The notes under the pieces: generated by a model
The model's input: the letters and a program-made list of their open reading frames with translations, nothing else
The model's database searches: none
Told to the model about the DNA's origin: nothing
Translations under genes and position numbers: made by a program
In this document: positions 42,904 to 51,938 of the stretch, in pieces
How the letters are laid out: the number at the start of each line of letters is the position of its first letter
How positions within the stretch are numbered: the stretch's first letter is position 1
Assembly (NCBI RefSeq): GCF_002289565.1
Contig: NZ_NTFY01000033.1
Span: 1-64,000, forward strand
Origin: Rhodopirellula sp. SM50
GTDB lineage: Bacteria > Planctomycetota > Planctomycetia > Pirellulales > Pirellulaceae
Reading direction: 5' to 3'
Length of the DNA stretch: 64,000 bases

Positions 42904-43668
42904 TCACCGCAAACGCAGCTGAACGAGAAGCTCGTTCAAGTCATTACGGGCCGACGGCATTTCGGGAAGCGTGGAGGCTTCGTACGCGGACTCGAGTTCA
43001 GCGGTGAGTCGTTCGTATTCTCGGGTGTGGAATTCCAAATCGGCCTCTCGGAGCGTTCCTTTCTCGGATCCAGAACGCTTGCGGTCCACGAGCTCGTCAA
43101 TGTAAGCGAGCTTTGCCGACTCGTTCAGCGTGATCAGGTTGGCTTCGACTTCGCCGGTGCGCATCAGGTGGATCCCCGTCAGCAGCACGCGGTAGACATA
43201 CAGCAGCGGCTTGACGCGCGGCGGTGACTCCTTTGCGAAGAGCTTCCACTGGGTCGCGGCAAATCCGAGATAGTGATGTGCGTGGTGACGCGTGATGCAG
43301 TTCTTGGCGATCACCTTGAGCTCTTCGTGCTCGGGTGTGCTGTACACCACCAGCGGCGAGAAGATTTGCTCGAGCACATACCCGTTCCGTTTCAGCATCA
43401 ACCGAAAGAACTTCTCCGCGTCGTGCGTGACCAGATCGATTTCCAGGCCGTCGTAGATGCCTTCCTTCTCAACGGTTTGATCGCCTTCGTCGAGTCCGAC
43501 GACGGTCTCTAGCGGGAGCATGTGAACACCACGGAGATCGAAGTCGGAATCGGGCGAAGGGAAGCCATAAAGATGGGCTCCACTGATGGTCGCAAAAAGC
43601 AGCGGGTGCGGATGCGACTCGACGTGCTCCATCATTTTCGCGTAGTCAATCGTGCTGGCATCGGTCAT
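42904..43668 (-). CDS. RlaP-family nucleotidyltransferase, short form
   Basis: This is a 254-residue protein of the DNA-polymerase-beta nucleotidyltransferase superfamily, RlaP type (RNA repair pathway). The nucleotide-binding and catalytic motif is SGAHLYGFPSPDSDFDLRG near residues 29-47, followed by a helical C-terminal half with a conserved YVYRVLLTGIHLMRTGE. RlaP proteins are predicted to add nucleotides to damaged RNA ends. The start codon overlaps the stop of the upstream paralogue by ATGA, so both proteins are made together, perhaps as a heterodimer. A strong terminator follows about 230 bases downstream. Confidence 0.85.
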   Translation of the reverse strand: MTDASTIDYAKMMEHVESHPHPLLFATISGAHLYGFPSPDSDFDLRGVHMLPLETVVGLDEGDQTVEKEGIYDGLEIDLVTHDAEKFFRLMLKRNGYVLEQIFSPLVVYSTPEHEELKVIAKNCITRHHAHHYLGFAATQWKLFAKESPPRVKPLLYVYRVLLTGIHLMRTGEVEANLITLNESAKLAYIDELVDRKRSGSEKGTLREADLEFHTREYERLTAELESAYEASTLPEMPSARNDLNELLVQLRLR

Positions 43669-44858
43669 GGCAAAGACTCCTCCATCGCTCGCCGGCGTGC
43701 ATCAACCAGGAACGCGTTGGCACGCTCGTAGTTGGGACGGTCGGGAAGCTTGGTTGATTGGAACGCAGACTCAAATTCACTTTGCAGCTCCTTCCGCCAC
43801 AAGTCTGCTTCGGCGAACGGCATCTCACCTCGTTTGATCGCCAGTAACTGGTCGCGCTTGCTGCCAACGTCCACCATCAGCTCACCCGAACGCAACACGT
43901 GGGTTCCTGAAAGCAGCAACCGGATCAAGTGCATGACGTGCTTCCACTTCACGCGACCCTGGTTACGAATGTCCGTTTGCATCTTCTTGAACTGCGAAGC
44001 GACGTATCCGGAGAACGTCTGGAAAATGAGCTTCGACAAGAATGCGCCGCGCATCGCGAGCAGTTCTTCGCCTAACGGAGTTACCGACTCAACGATTGGA
44101 GAATAGAGGCACTCAAGTACATTTGGGTTCGCCTTTAGAGCCAACATGATGAACTTCTGCAGTTCCCAGTAAACCTCCTGCGTTTCGTCGTTCTCCAACT
44201 GCTCCGGAACCCCGTACAGAGACCAATGCAGGTCGGCCGTCGGTAAGTAAATTCCACGGCGATCGGTATCCGACGCCTCGTCATCCAGGCCGTAGGCCCG
44301 CGATCCGATCACGCAGCGATAGATGACGCGATCGTACAAGCCTGAACTCATCAGTGGCGCATCGCCATCGCGGATGCTGTTGGATTTGAACTCCGCCAGC
44401 CGAATGAGTTGGTCGTGATGGATCGGAGCCTCAAAACCGTCGCTGAACTTCACGCGATACGCGTGGGTGCGATCGACTGGCGACCGAACAATCACACCGA
44501 CAGCGCCCGCCGGGTGCGCAATGCGACCGCCCGTCGCCATGACTTCTTTCTGAGCGACCACCTGTGTGCCGACACTGTAGATAAGTGATTGTTCCGTCAC
44601 CGACGTTTTTCCGTTGAAATCGATTTCGATAAAGTCTCTGCCAACAAACATTCCCACGCGTTCAGTTCCGTCTGCCTCGACGCGGCGGAGAAGACTCAGG
44701 TTTCCAGAAATCGCATGGAAACGTGGAAATGGGAGAGAATTCAAATACGCCGTCAGGCGCTCCCGCCCTTCCTCCGTGTCGACTTCCGCAATTGCCTCCG
44801 CCAGACTCTTCTGATTGGAAGTTTCGGTCACCGAAAGGTTCCTTGTAGAGTGTGACAC
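43665..44858 (-). CDS. RlaP-family nucleotidyltransferase, long form
   Basis: This is a 397-residue paralogue of the preceding gene product. The catalytic motif IGSRAYGLDDEASDTDRRG lies near residue 190. The same helical tail appears with HVMHLIRLLLSGTHVLRSGE. The extra N-terminal ~170 residues are predicted beta-rich, with repeated short blocks, and may bind RNA or nucleotide. The catalytic motif here has SDTDRRG where the partner has SDFDLRG; both keep the two metal-binding aspartates. It is divergent from the PARG-like gene, 128 bases away, and they may share a control region. Confidence 0.85.
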   Translation of the reverse strand: MSHSTRNLSVTETSNQKSLAEAIAEVDTEEGRERLTAYLNSLPFPRFHAISGNLSLLRRVEADGTERVGMFVGRDFIEIDFNGKTSVTEQSLIYSVGTQVVAQKEVMATGGRIAHPAGAVGVIVRSPVDRTHAYRVKFSDGFEAPIHHDQLIRLAEFKSNSIRDGDAPLMSSGLYDRVIYRCVIGSRAYGLDDEASDTDRRGIYLPTADLHWSLYGVPEQLENDETQEVYWELQKFIMLALKANPNVLECLYSPIVESVTPLGEELLAMRGAFLSKLIFQTFSGYVASQFKKMQTDIRNQGRVKWKHVMHLIRLLLSGTHVLRSGELMVDVGSKRDQLLAIKRGEMPFAEADLWRKELQSEFESAFQSTKLPDRPNYERANAFLVDARRRAMEESLP

Positions 44859-44986
44859 CCCGGAATTGATTGGACGACACTATAGAGACAGATTTTAGCT
44901 GGATTGATTCTGCCGGAGCGAACCGAAACACCAAAGCACGTGTCCTGTCATGATTTAAAGGAGAATCCCGCAGGGAGGAATTCAAC

Positions 44987-45796
44987 ATGACACTGAAACA
45001 ACTCGCACAAGAAACACTCGACCTGATCGAGGCGGGCGAATACCAGGCGGACGGTCGGACCGTGAAGTTTGCCGAGCAGCAAGAGTCGGCCGTCGGTGGC
45101 ACTCGCCTCTACCGACCCGATGAAATCGCTGCGCTATCCGCGTCGCCAGCCGGAGAGAACCAAACGATTCGCGTGGTTGATGGGACGACTCAAATCGTTG
45201 CCCAGATCTTGGCCGAACAAGGAGAAGTTGCGCTGTTGAACTTCGCATCGGCCCGAAATCCCGGCGGCGGATTTCTGAATGGTGCGAAGGCACAGGAAGA
45301 GGACCTGTGTCGCTGCAGCGGTTTGTATCCGTGTTTGATCCAGTGCATGGACTACTACGAGACCAATCGCGCTCAATCGTCGCCACTCTACACCGACCAC
45401 GTGATCTTCAGTCCGTCGGTTCCGTTCTTCAAGACACGCGGCACAGGCGACTTGCTTGCCGAGCCGTTCTTTGCCTCGGTGATCACCGCCCCGGCGCCGA
45501 ACAGTGGTCCGTTCCTGCGAGGCAACCCCGGCGCAACCGAAGAGCTCGAGCAAACGTTCGAGCGACGCTGGCGGAATGTGCTACGCATCTCACGAGACCA
45601 AAGTGTAAAGCGTTTGCTCTTGGGGGCATGGGGATGCGGCGCGCTCGGAGGTGATCCGGTCATGGCTTCACAGACGGCGAAATCGACGATCGACAAGGAC
45701 GGAGGCGGAATCGACATAATCGTCTTCGCGATCCCCGGCAAGGGCCGGCAAAGCAAAGCCAACTTGGATGCGTTTCGCGATACCTTCGGTCTCTAG
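44987..45796 (+). CDS. TIGR02452 PARG-like protein
   Basis: This is a 269-residue protein of the TIGR02452 family, a bacterial branch of poly(ADP-ribose) glycohydrolase folds. The catalytic region is clear: SARNPGGGFLNGAKAQEEDL near residues 85-105, with the PARG GGG-x(n)-QEE signature and both glutamates. A late GAWGCGALGGDP matches the macro-type phosphate loop. It should remove ADP-ribose units from protein or nucleic acid. A good ribosome-binding site precedes it (AGGGAGGAA). It is divergent from the RlaP pair and followed 24 bases on by the exonuclease gene, so the latter two form an operon. Confidence 0.9.
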   Translation: MTLKQLAQETLDLIEAGEYQADGRTVKFAEQQESAVGGTRLYRPDEIAALSASPAGENQTIRVVDGTTQIVAQILAEQGEVALLNFASARNPGGGFLNGAKAQEEDLCRCSGLYPCLIQCMDYYETNRAQSSPLYTDHVIFSPSVPFFKTRGTGDLLAEPFFASVITAPAPNSGPFLRGNPGATEELEQTFERRWRNVLRISRDQSVKRLLLGAWGCGALGGDPVMASQTAKSTIDKDGGGIDIIVFAIPGKGRQSKANLDAFRDTFGL

Positions 45797-45820
45797 TAAT
45801 CACACAACAAGGAAGAACAG

Positions 45821-46384
45821 ATGGCAAGAAAACTAGATCAGATTTTGGTGGTCGACGTTGAGTCGACGTGTTGGGATGGCCCGCCACCAGAAGGCGAAGA
45901 GAGCGAGATCATTGAGATCGGTTTGTGCGTGGTCGATGTTGGCAAGCTCGAGCGACTGAGCAAACACAGTCTCCTCGTCCGTCCCGAGCGATCGACGATC
46001 AGTCCGTTCTGCACGGAACTCACAACTTTGACGCCGGATATGTTCGAGTCTGCGGGCTCACTCCGCGACGCGGTCAAACGATTGAAACAAGAGTTTGATT
46101 CGAAAGACCGACTTTGGGCCAGCTGGGGAGACTACGATCGTCGCCAGTTCGAACGAGTTTGTTCGGCGGCAGGCGTTGGCTATCCGTTTGGAATCACCCA
46201 CCTGAACGTCAAATCTCTATTCGCAGTTTCGCTGGGCCTGAAACACGAGGTCGGACTCGACGGCGCGTACGACACATTGGGTCTTCAGATGGAAGGCACC
46301 CACCACCGGGGAGACGACGACGCCTGGAACATCGCCGGGATTCTTTGCCGATTGCTTGAAGCCGCGAGAGTTGCCAAGCCATAG
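45821..46384 (+). CDS. DEDDh 3'-5' exonuclease (KapD-like)
   Basis: This is a 187-residue RNase-T/DnaQ-type exonuclease. Exo I is VVDVEST near residue 12, Exo II lies in WASWGDYDRRQF, and Exo III is HHRGDDDAWN near residue 165, giving the DEDDh set. Proteins of this length and type (KapD, ERI-1-like) trim RNA 3' ends. It is co-transcribed with the PARG-like gene. Beside two RNA-end nucleotidyltransferases it would provide trimming before repair, an inference from context. Confidence 0.88.
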   Translation: MARKLDQILVVDVESTCWDGPPPEGEESEIIEIGLCVVDVGKLERLSKHSLLVRPERSTISPFCTELTTLTPDMFESAGSLRDAVKRLKQEFDSKDRLWASWGDYDRRQFERVCSAAGVGYPFGITHLNVKSLFAVSLGLKHEVGLDGAYDTLGLQMEGTHHRGDDDAWNIAGILCRLLEAARVAKP

Positions 46385-46510
46385 TTGCAAGTTCGACGAA
46401 TCCCGTTCGTCGGCCCGGGCGTGAACCGGGTAGGTAAGTCTCGTTGGCTGTTACTGCGCCACTTTCTCACGCGTCGCTCAAAAGTCCGTCGGGTCGAATC
46501 CGGATAGCAA

Positions 46511-47010
46511 CCGCCGCAGTTCTTCAACTTGTCCGTCCGTGACCATCGCAATCTCCGTGAAAACAAGGAGTTGCGATGATGACTCGAATTCCAGTATCAG
46601 GGAATTCTAATTGTCGCTGGCGATTCCAGCCTCGCGGAGAATCCGCTTCAACCCCGGAAAACTAGTTGTCGCTGGCCGGGAAATCCAATCGCCGCTAGAC
46701 ACCAGTTCGGCGACAATTGGTTCTCCGCTTTAGCGACAACTAAAATTCCCGATCACGAAGTTGATTTTTTTTCCGAAGCCCTTGGTGCTTGTCCACCTGA
46801 TTTGGTTTGCCTGGCAGTCTCCACCCGATAGAGCGTGTGGTCAAAGGGCACTCCTGCAATGGTGACATGAAGCTCGTTCATGTCCGTAAAGTCGCTTGCT
46901 GCAAGGCGAGTAACCGCCGCAGTTCTTCAACTTGTCCGTCCGTGACCATCGCAATCTCCGTGAAAACAACGAGTTACGATGATAACTCGAATTCCAGAAT
47001 CAGGGAATGC
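46511..47010 (-). mobile_element. IS21-family left-end remnants (two copies)
   Basis: The gap 46385-47000 holds two direct copies (46511-46610 and 46916-47010) of about 95 bp. On the minus strand they read through an ATG into MVTDGQVEELRRLL, which resembles the first residues of IS21-family IstA. Between them are several TTGTCGC-type repeats (ttgtcgctaaagcggagaac and variants), typical of IS21 multiple terminal repeats. No transposase body is left. The right-hand copy forms the end of the truncated kinase gene. Confidence 0.65.
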
Positions 47011-48367
47011 TATCGCCTGCGGGCTCGGATTGCTCCTGGTGCAGAGTTTTGCCGTTCAGTTGCCAACTTGGGAAACCAACGTGCGATCCTTCATCAGTTT
47101 CTGTTTGCGTGGCTTGGAGCACCTTCGCGAAATCGGCGGCCGACTCAAATCGATCTTGTGGATCTTCTGCGATCGCCTGCCGGCATACGTCGACAAGAGA
47201 TGGCGAAGCGGTGGATTCATCGAGAAACCCTGGATCCAAATCGTACTTCCGCGACCGCACGAGGGCGAGTTGAGGAGATTTGGCGGCGAACGGCGAGACG
47301 CCGGTGAGAACCCGGTAGAGAATTGCACCCAATGCAAAGACGTCGGCGCGAGACGTTATCTTCTCGGAGTTTCCCCAAGCTTGTTCGGGTGGCATGTATT
47401 CCGGTGTTCCGGAAATGCGGTCTTCTTCGTTCGAGACATCGCTCCAGACATCGCGTGATCGCGCCAAACCAAAGTCGATCACTTTGGCTTCGTCGTTCTC
47501 AGTGATCACGATGTTGCCCGGCTTGAGATCGAGATGCAACACGCCGCGTCGGTGCGCGTAGTCCAATGCATCGGCAGCCGCGGACAGCCATTTGATGATC
47601 CTGTCTTCGGAAACCTTGCCTTCTCCTAGAATCGTTGCCATCGAACGACCGCGGACTAGTTCCAAGACCAGAATGGGAAATCCCTCTTCGTCAAAGTCCA
47701 AGTCACGTATCTTTGCAATCCCGGGATGATCGAGTTCGCAGAGCACCTGCGCTTCATCCACCATCGCTTGTCGCGAAGTTTCGTCCAGTTTCTTGTTGCC
47801 GACCTTAATGGCAACTTCGATAGGAAGCGTCGGATGGGCTGCGCGGAAAACATCCGCCTGGCCGCCGCCCCCAAGTTCCGACAGAATGGTGTATCGCCCA
47901 ATCTGCTTTCGACCTGTGGGCGCGGCCCCCACAGGCTTTTGCTGCTGGACTGACTTTCGCTGCTCAGCGAAGTCGACCGTGTCGGGCATGTCGGCGCTGA
48001 AATCATGCTCCACATCGATCGATGAATCTTGGTTCACCGTGATGGTGTCAGGCGGCTCGCGATCAGAAGACCCGAACTCTGAATCGATGATTAGGTCGAA
48101 CTCGGAAAACTGCTTTCGGTAGAACTCTGCATCGACGTCCATCGATCGGCGGCAACGGTGTTCAATGTCGATGGGCAGCAGCAACCGAAACAGGGACGCT
48201 CGATTCCGGTCCTCAACGGAATCCAGGAACGTCCGCAGATTTGGCGGTTCTAAATTCTCTGACCAGGCCGATTCGAATCGGGAGCAGGCCTCGTCAAGTT
48301 GAAACATTTCGTCAGGCAGATTCATTCTTTCCTTACCTAGCCTCTGCAGGCCCTCGTTCGACTGCAA
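47000..48367 (-). CDS. Ser/Thr protein kinase, C-terminally truncated
   Basis: This is a 455-residue Hanks-type kinase. The glycine loop LGGGGQADVFRAA lies near residue 163, the lysine in VAIKVGNKK, the catalytic loop HLDLKPGNIV, and the metal site VIDFGLARS. The usual HRD arginine is Leu (HLD), so activation-loop dependence may differ. Planctomycete kinases usually continue into a membrane span and repeats. This one ends just after the kinase fold, exactly where the IS21 remnant begins (stop near 47000), so it is truncated. It lies 205 bases downstream of an ECF sigma gene on the same strand. Confidence 0.88.
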   Translation of the reverse strand: MQSNEGLQRLGKERMNLPDEMFQLDEACSRFESAWSENLEPPNLRTFLDSVEDRNRASLFRLLLPIDIEHRCRRSMDVDAEFYRKQFSEFDLIIDSEFGSSDREPPDTITVNQDSSIDVEHDFSADMPDTVDFAEQRKSVQQQKPVGAAPTGRKQIGRYTILSELGGGGQADVFRAAHPTLPIEVAIKVGNKKLDETSRQAMVDEAQVLCELDHPGIAKIRDLDFDEEGFPILVLELVRGRSMATILGEGKVSEDRIIKWLSAAADALDYAHRRGVLHLDLKPGNIVITENDEAKVIDFGLARSRDVWSDVSNEEDRISGTPEYMPPEQAWGNSEKITSRADVFALGAILYRVLTGVSPFAAKSPQLALVRSRKYDLDPGFLDESTASPSLVDVCRQAIAEDPQDRFESAADFAKVLQATQTETDEGSHVGFPSWQLNGKTLHQEQSEPAGDSIP

Positions 48368-48572
48368 CTTCGTCAGGCTGTACTTTCCGTCCGGGATAAC
48401 TCAATTCACCGCCAATCGCGTACAGGGAATCCCTGCGTTTCCGCAAATTTTGGATGCAACCTCCGAGTCGTCACCAAGCAGGATTCATTCGTCCAGACCG
48501 CCCGCTACTGATCAATGCTCCCTTTGCTCGATCAAGGGGGCATGGTTTTTTAGAAAAAGAAAGATGAATCGA

Positions 48573-49199
48573 TCAATCCGGGTCAATGAGGTCCCGGATC
48601 ATGCTCAGGTTTCGCCGGACCGTGACTTCGCTTTGTCCGATGGCTTCGGCGATCTCACGTTGCGTGTGCCCGCTGAGTGTCATTGTCATCACCTGGATGA
48701 TTCTTTCCGCCTGGTCAGCGTTGGTTGATCGGTCCTGGATCTTTTGTTCAAGGTCTGAGAGCGTGTCCGAGAGTGCCGCAACTTCTTCGGCTGTCGGTCC
48801 GCCGTCGGCTTGTTTAAAAACCGCCGACTCGGCATCGCTCACCCTCTGGGCCTGTCGGCCGGCGCGCCCCGCCTGATTGAGCGCGTTGTTACGCGTGATC
48901 GTCGCCAGCAAGCACCACAGTTCGTGCCGATCGGCGACTTCGTTGTATTTACCTCGCTGCAAGGCGTCGAAGAACTTGGCGAACGCCGCGTTGACGATGC
49001 TGTCCTCGCTGGCCTGTGCGGGCGTGATGCCCCGTTGGCGGAGCACCGCCCGGGCCAAACCGAAGAGCCGCTTGGAGTAGGCGTCCCACAACTCTGCCGG
49101 AGCCTGGGAATCGCCTTCCACGGCGCGTTGGTACATCACGGTGACCGAACCGAGTGACTCGGCGATGCTTTCGGCCTCTTTGTTAGCTGGCGTGACCAT
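48573..49199 (-). CDS. ECF sigma factor (kinase-linked)
   Basis: This is a 208-residue sigma factor of the extracytoplasmic-function class. Region 2 includes VNAAFAKFFDALQRG and LWCLLATITRNNALNQ, and region 4 has the helix-turn-helix HTQREIAEAIGQSEVTVRRN. It leads the sigma-kinase pair common in planctomycetes, in which the kinase is thought to control sigma activity. No anti-sigma gene is present. The start at 49199 is preceded by a non-coding stretch that may hold its own promoter. Confidence 0.9.
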   Translation of the reverse strand: MVTPANKEAESIAESLGSVTVMYQRAVEGDSQAPAELWDAYSKRLFGLARAVLRQRGITPAQASEDSIVNAAFAKFFDALQRGKYNEVADRHELWCLLATITRNNALNQAGRAGRQAQRVSDAESAVFKQADGGPTAEEVAALSDTLSDLEQKIQDRSTNADQAERIIQVMTMTLSGHTQREIAEAIGQSEVTVRRNLSMIRDLIDPD

Positions 49200-49382
49200 G
49201 GTTGCGATCGAACCTCAATGGAATGCAAAAAACGCCAAAAACGGCGGCAAAACAAGCGTTCTCGAAAAAAACTTTGGTTTTCGATGATCGGTTTCCTGAT
49301 CGTCCAAGGTTATCCGAATCGAGCGGACAACGAAAGCAAAACCGCTCGAAAGTCAAACGCCATCCACCTGGGGAGAATCGCC

Positions 49383-49505
49383 ATGAAAGGTCAAAAGAAA
49401 GCCGCTCTGAGAAGCAAGATGATCAAGGACACCAACCAGTTCTTGAACAAGAGCCTGCCCAGCACGTTCAAGCCATCCAGCACGAACCCGGCTCGAAGAA
49501 AGTGA
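49383..49505 (+). CDS. basic micro-protein A (40 aa)
   Basis: This is a 40-residue, strongly basic protein (MKGQKKAALRSKMIKDTNQF at the start). A good ribosome-binding site (GGGGAG) stands 7 bases upstream. It shares the pattern LR-x-(K/R)-M-I-x-(D/Q)-T-x-x-F-L with a second micro-protein 58 bases downstream, which makes both more credible than chance frames. The net charge suggests RNA or ribosome binding. No family is known to me. Confidence 0.6.
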   Translation: MKGQKKAALRSKMIKDTNQFLNKSLPSTFKPSSTNPARRK

Positions 49506-49562
49506 GTTTCCGGGATCGGTTCATCAAACAAGATTCGTTACGTTGACCAGGAGGACCCTGTC

Positions 49563-49682
49563 ATGCCCCAATCACACACCCAAAGTCTGCGAACTCGTAT
49601 GATCGATCAGACGCAACTCTTTCTGACCCAGCGACTGCGTCCACGACCCTATCGTCCGACCATTCGATATCGCACTCGCTAA
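49563..49682 (+). CDS. basic micro-protein B (39 aa)
   Basis: This is a 39-residue basic protein (SLRTRMIDQTQLFLTQRLR in the centre) related to the micro-protein encoded just upstream. The ribosome-binding site CAGGAGGA is near-perfect. It is arginine-rich where the partner is lysine-rich. The two lie between an ECF sigma gene and a phosphoesterase gene and are probably one transcript. Confidence 0.6.
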   Translation: MPQSHTQSLRTRMIDQTQLFLTQRLRPRPYRPTIRYRTR

Positions 49683-49755
49683 TTTGGACTGCCTGGCGGG
49701 CGAGCAATCTTGCTCCTGGCCGGGTAGTCTGTTTCCAACAGACCCAGGCGACCGA

Positions 49756-50367
49756 ATGAAACTTGGCATCATCACTGACGTCCACGAACACATTGAGTTT
49801 CTTGACGCTGCGCTCGACCAGTTTCGGAAAGAGTGTGTTGACCACATCGTCGTGATTGGAGATCTGTTTGAGACGGGCGAGCGAATTGAGCAGACTTGTC
49901 AACGATTATGTGATGCCGGCGTGGTCGGCGTTTGGGGCAATCATGACTATGGACTCTGCCAAGATGTCGAATCGGAGACACGAGAAAAATACAGTGAAAA
50001 TGTTCTCGAATTCATGAGCTCATTGAAACCACGGTTGGAGTTGACGGGGTGTCACTTCATGCATAACGAGCCATGGCTCAATCCAAACGACTTGGAAGAC
50101 CTTTGGTACTTCGGTGGTCCTCCGACTCAATTGGAAAATCTTGACAGGATCTTCAACTCCACCCAATGTCAATGGATGTTCGCCGGACACTACCATCGAT
50201 GGATGCTGATGTCGTCAGCGAGATTTCATTCGTGGCACGGAGAACGGCCGATCTGTCTGGCCGATGATCGATACTTTGTCGTCGTCGGAGCACTGTTCGA
50301 AGGCAACTGCGCGATCTTCGATACCGGCACCGGAGAACTCGTGCCGATCCGCTTGCACGCAACCTGA
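49756..50367 (+). CDS. calcineurin-like metallophosphoesterase
   Basis: This is a 203-residue phosphoesterase of the YfcE/MJ0936 type. Metal-binding motifs appear in order: DVHEH near residue 8, GDLFETG, GNHDYG, and GHYHRW near residue 160. The family hydrolyses phosphodiesters such as cyclic nucleotides or 2',3'-cyclic ends. The first motif is DVHEH, not DxHxN/G. It precedes the dioxygenase gene by 43 bases and may be in one operon with it. The substrate is unknown. Confidence 0.85.
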   Translation: MKLGIITDVHEHIEFLDAALDQFRKECVDHIVVIGDLFETGERIEQTCQRLCDAGVVGVWGNHDYGLCQDVESETREKYSENVLEFMSSLKPRLELTGCHFMHNEPWLNPNDLEDLWYFGGPPTQLENLDRIFNSTQCQWMFAGHYHRWMLMSSARFHSWHGERPICLADDRYFVVVGALFEGNCAIFDTGTGELVPIRLHAT

Positions 50368-50410
50368 ACGACCTGGATACCACCACGGGCCGAGTACTTG
50401 GATTGAGAAC

Positions 50411-50992
50411 ATGAACAAAGAACGACTCGCTGGCGAAGACGTCTTTAGCGTCGCCGACTTCCTCTCGACGAATGAGTGTGATGAGTTCATCCACTGGAGC
50501 GAATCCTTGGGATACGAACCGTCGATGGTGAGTACACCGGACGGCGCGAAAATGAACTTGGATTGGCGCAATAACATGCGGGTGATTGTCGACAACGACA
50601 CGCGAGCGGAATGGCTTTGGAAACGGGCCGAGCCCTTCGTGCCCGACACGATCGCTGATTGGCAGCCGATCGGTCTCAATGAACGTCTGAGGTTCTATCG
50701 CTACGATCCCGGCGAACAATTCGACTGGCACTCCGATGGTTGCTTTATCCGCGACAACGGTGATCGAAGTTTTCTGACCTTCCTTGTCTATCTGTCGGAG
50801 GATTGCACCGGCGGAGAAACCCTGTTTAGCGACAACCGTGTACGTCCGCAATTCGGTGATTTTTCGGTCGCACCGCAAACTGGAAAAGCGTTGTTTTTCG
50901 AACACACGTTGCTGCATAAAGGTGAACGCGTCACCACGGGACGCAAATATGTGTTGCGTTCCGATGTGATGTATCGAAAACGGGCAGAATGA
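50411..50992 (+). CDS. 2OG-Fe(II) dioxygenase (prolyl-hydroxylase type)
   Basis: This is a 193-residue 2-oxoglutarate/iron oxygenase. The iron ligands are WHSDG near residue 108 and the distal histidine in HTLLHKGE, with the 2OG-binding arginine in TTGRKYVLRSDVMY. Relatives hydroxylate proline in proteins, including ribosomal and EF-Tu targets in bacteria and ribosomal protein S23 in eukaryotes. That makes an EF-Tu or ribosome substrate conceivable here, but this is inference. The start at 50411 is chosen because the earlier open frame overlaps the preceding gene. Confidence 0.85.
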   Translation: MNKERLAGEDVFSVADFLSTNECDEFIHWSESLGYEPSMVSTPDGAKMNLDWRNNMRVIVDNDTRAEWLWKRAEPFVPDTIADWQPIGLNERLRFYRYDPGEQFDWHSDGCFIRDNGDRSFLTFLVYLSEDCTGGETLFSDNRVRPQFGDFSVAPQTGKALFFEHTLLHKGERVTTGRKYVLRSDVMYRKRAE

Positions 50993-51029
50993 AATCAGAC
51001 CGGTTCAATTTGCACAAAGATTCGAAGGG

Positions 51030-51938
51030 CTACGTCGCAGCAAGGATACTGATATGGACCGGAACGCGGTCATAGAACAACACTGAAGCGTGATCTCCCG
51101 CGTCAGATACTGAACGGTATTCGTCGCCCTCTCCCGATGCTTCTCGTTTTTCCCACTCCCAATCCTTTGACGACCGAACCACATCGTCAACGTTTGTGGC
51201 TGTGGCCTTTGCGTCCAAGTCGTCTAATTTCAGCGAGTCGACGATCGCACCGGTGAGTAGTCTGTCCCATACTTGCTCGCAGGTTGTGGGGGAATCAAAA
51301 AGATCCAGAGAGAGAACCTGATCTCCGATTGCGACCGCCAGTCCCGTGGCTCCTTCGATGTAACCCAGTTTGCTCTGGACCGATTGGATTCGCTGCTGGA
51401 AGGACTCGAAAGCGTCCGACATGGCAGCCGTTTTCGAATGAACGCCGTGCGATGCATGAAACGCAGCTTCTTCTTGCCAAACCTGACGTTGATCAGAAGC
51501 GTGGCCTTTCGCCTCTCTCAATGATTTGCTGACCGAGCCCTTCAGCGCCCGCCGAAGTTTTGAAGGACTGTGGGAACCGCTCGATCCGAAATACGTTGAA
51601 CGATGGGACCAACGTCCTTGTTCGACGCACGAGACCGGTATTTTCGCTTTTCGATGTGCCGCCACCAGGACCGAGGTGTTCAGCACTCGATTCTGTTTCG
51701 CTCCGACCAACTCTTCACCTTCCAGGAAGAGCACAAGCTTGTCACTCTTGTTTTGAACCATTAATTCTGGAACCGAACCCTCTTGGGTCACTTCCTCGAC
51801 GAGTAACGATTGGTCGGCGATGGCTTGACTTGCAAGGCGATAGCTTACAGTCCGCCCATTGGAGAACAGTGGGAAGACAGCAAGGGAATCATGTCGCAGC
51901 GGCGTGCCGACGCGGACGCTAGGGATTAGGTCAAGCAT
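51030..51938 (-). CDS. ARPP-1 domain protein
   Basis: This is a protein of about 302 residues matching the ARPP-1 family (ARG and Rhodanese-Phosphatase-superfamily-associated protein). The diagnostic block is VLFLEGEELVGAKQNRVLNT near residue 70, followed by SVLVAAHRKAKIPVSCVEQG. The family is predicted to act with ADP-ribosylglycohydrolases and rhodanese/phosphatase enzymes, both of which occur elsewhere in this window. The start at 51938 has GGAG upstream. Just upstream (51960-52043) lies a short partial duplicate of its own start region (LVFPLFSRTT). The molecular function is unknown. Confidence 0.8.
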   Translation of the reverse strand: MLDLIPSVRVGTPLRHDSLAVFPLFSNGRTVSYRLASQAIADQSLLVEEVTQEGSVPELMVQNKSDKLVLFLEGEELVGAKQNRVLNTSVLVAAHRKAKIPVSCVEQGRWSHRSTYFGSSGSHSPSKLRRALKGSVSKSLREAKGHASDQRQVWQEEAAFHASHGVHSKTAAMSDAFESFQQRIQSVQSKLGYIEGATGLAVAIGDQVLSLDLFDSPTTCEQVWDRLLTGAIVDSLKLDDLDAKATATNVDDVVRSSKDWEWEKREASGEGDEYRSVSDAGDHASVLFYDRVPVHISILAAT

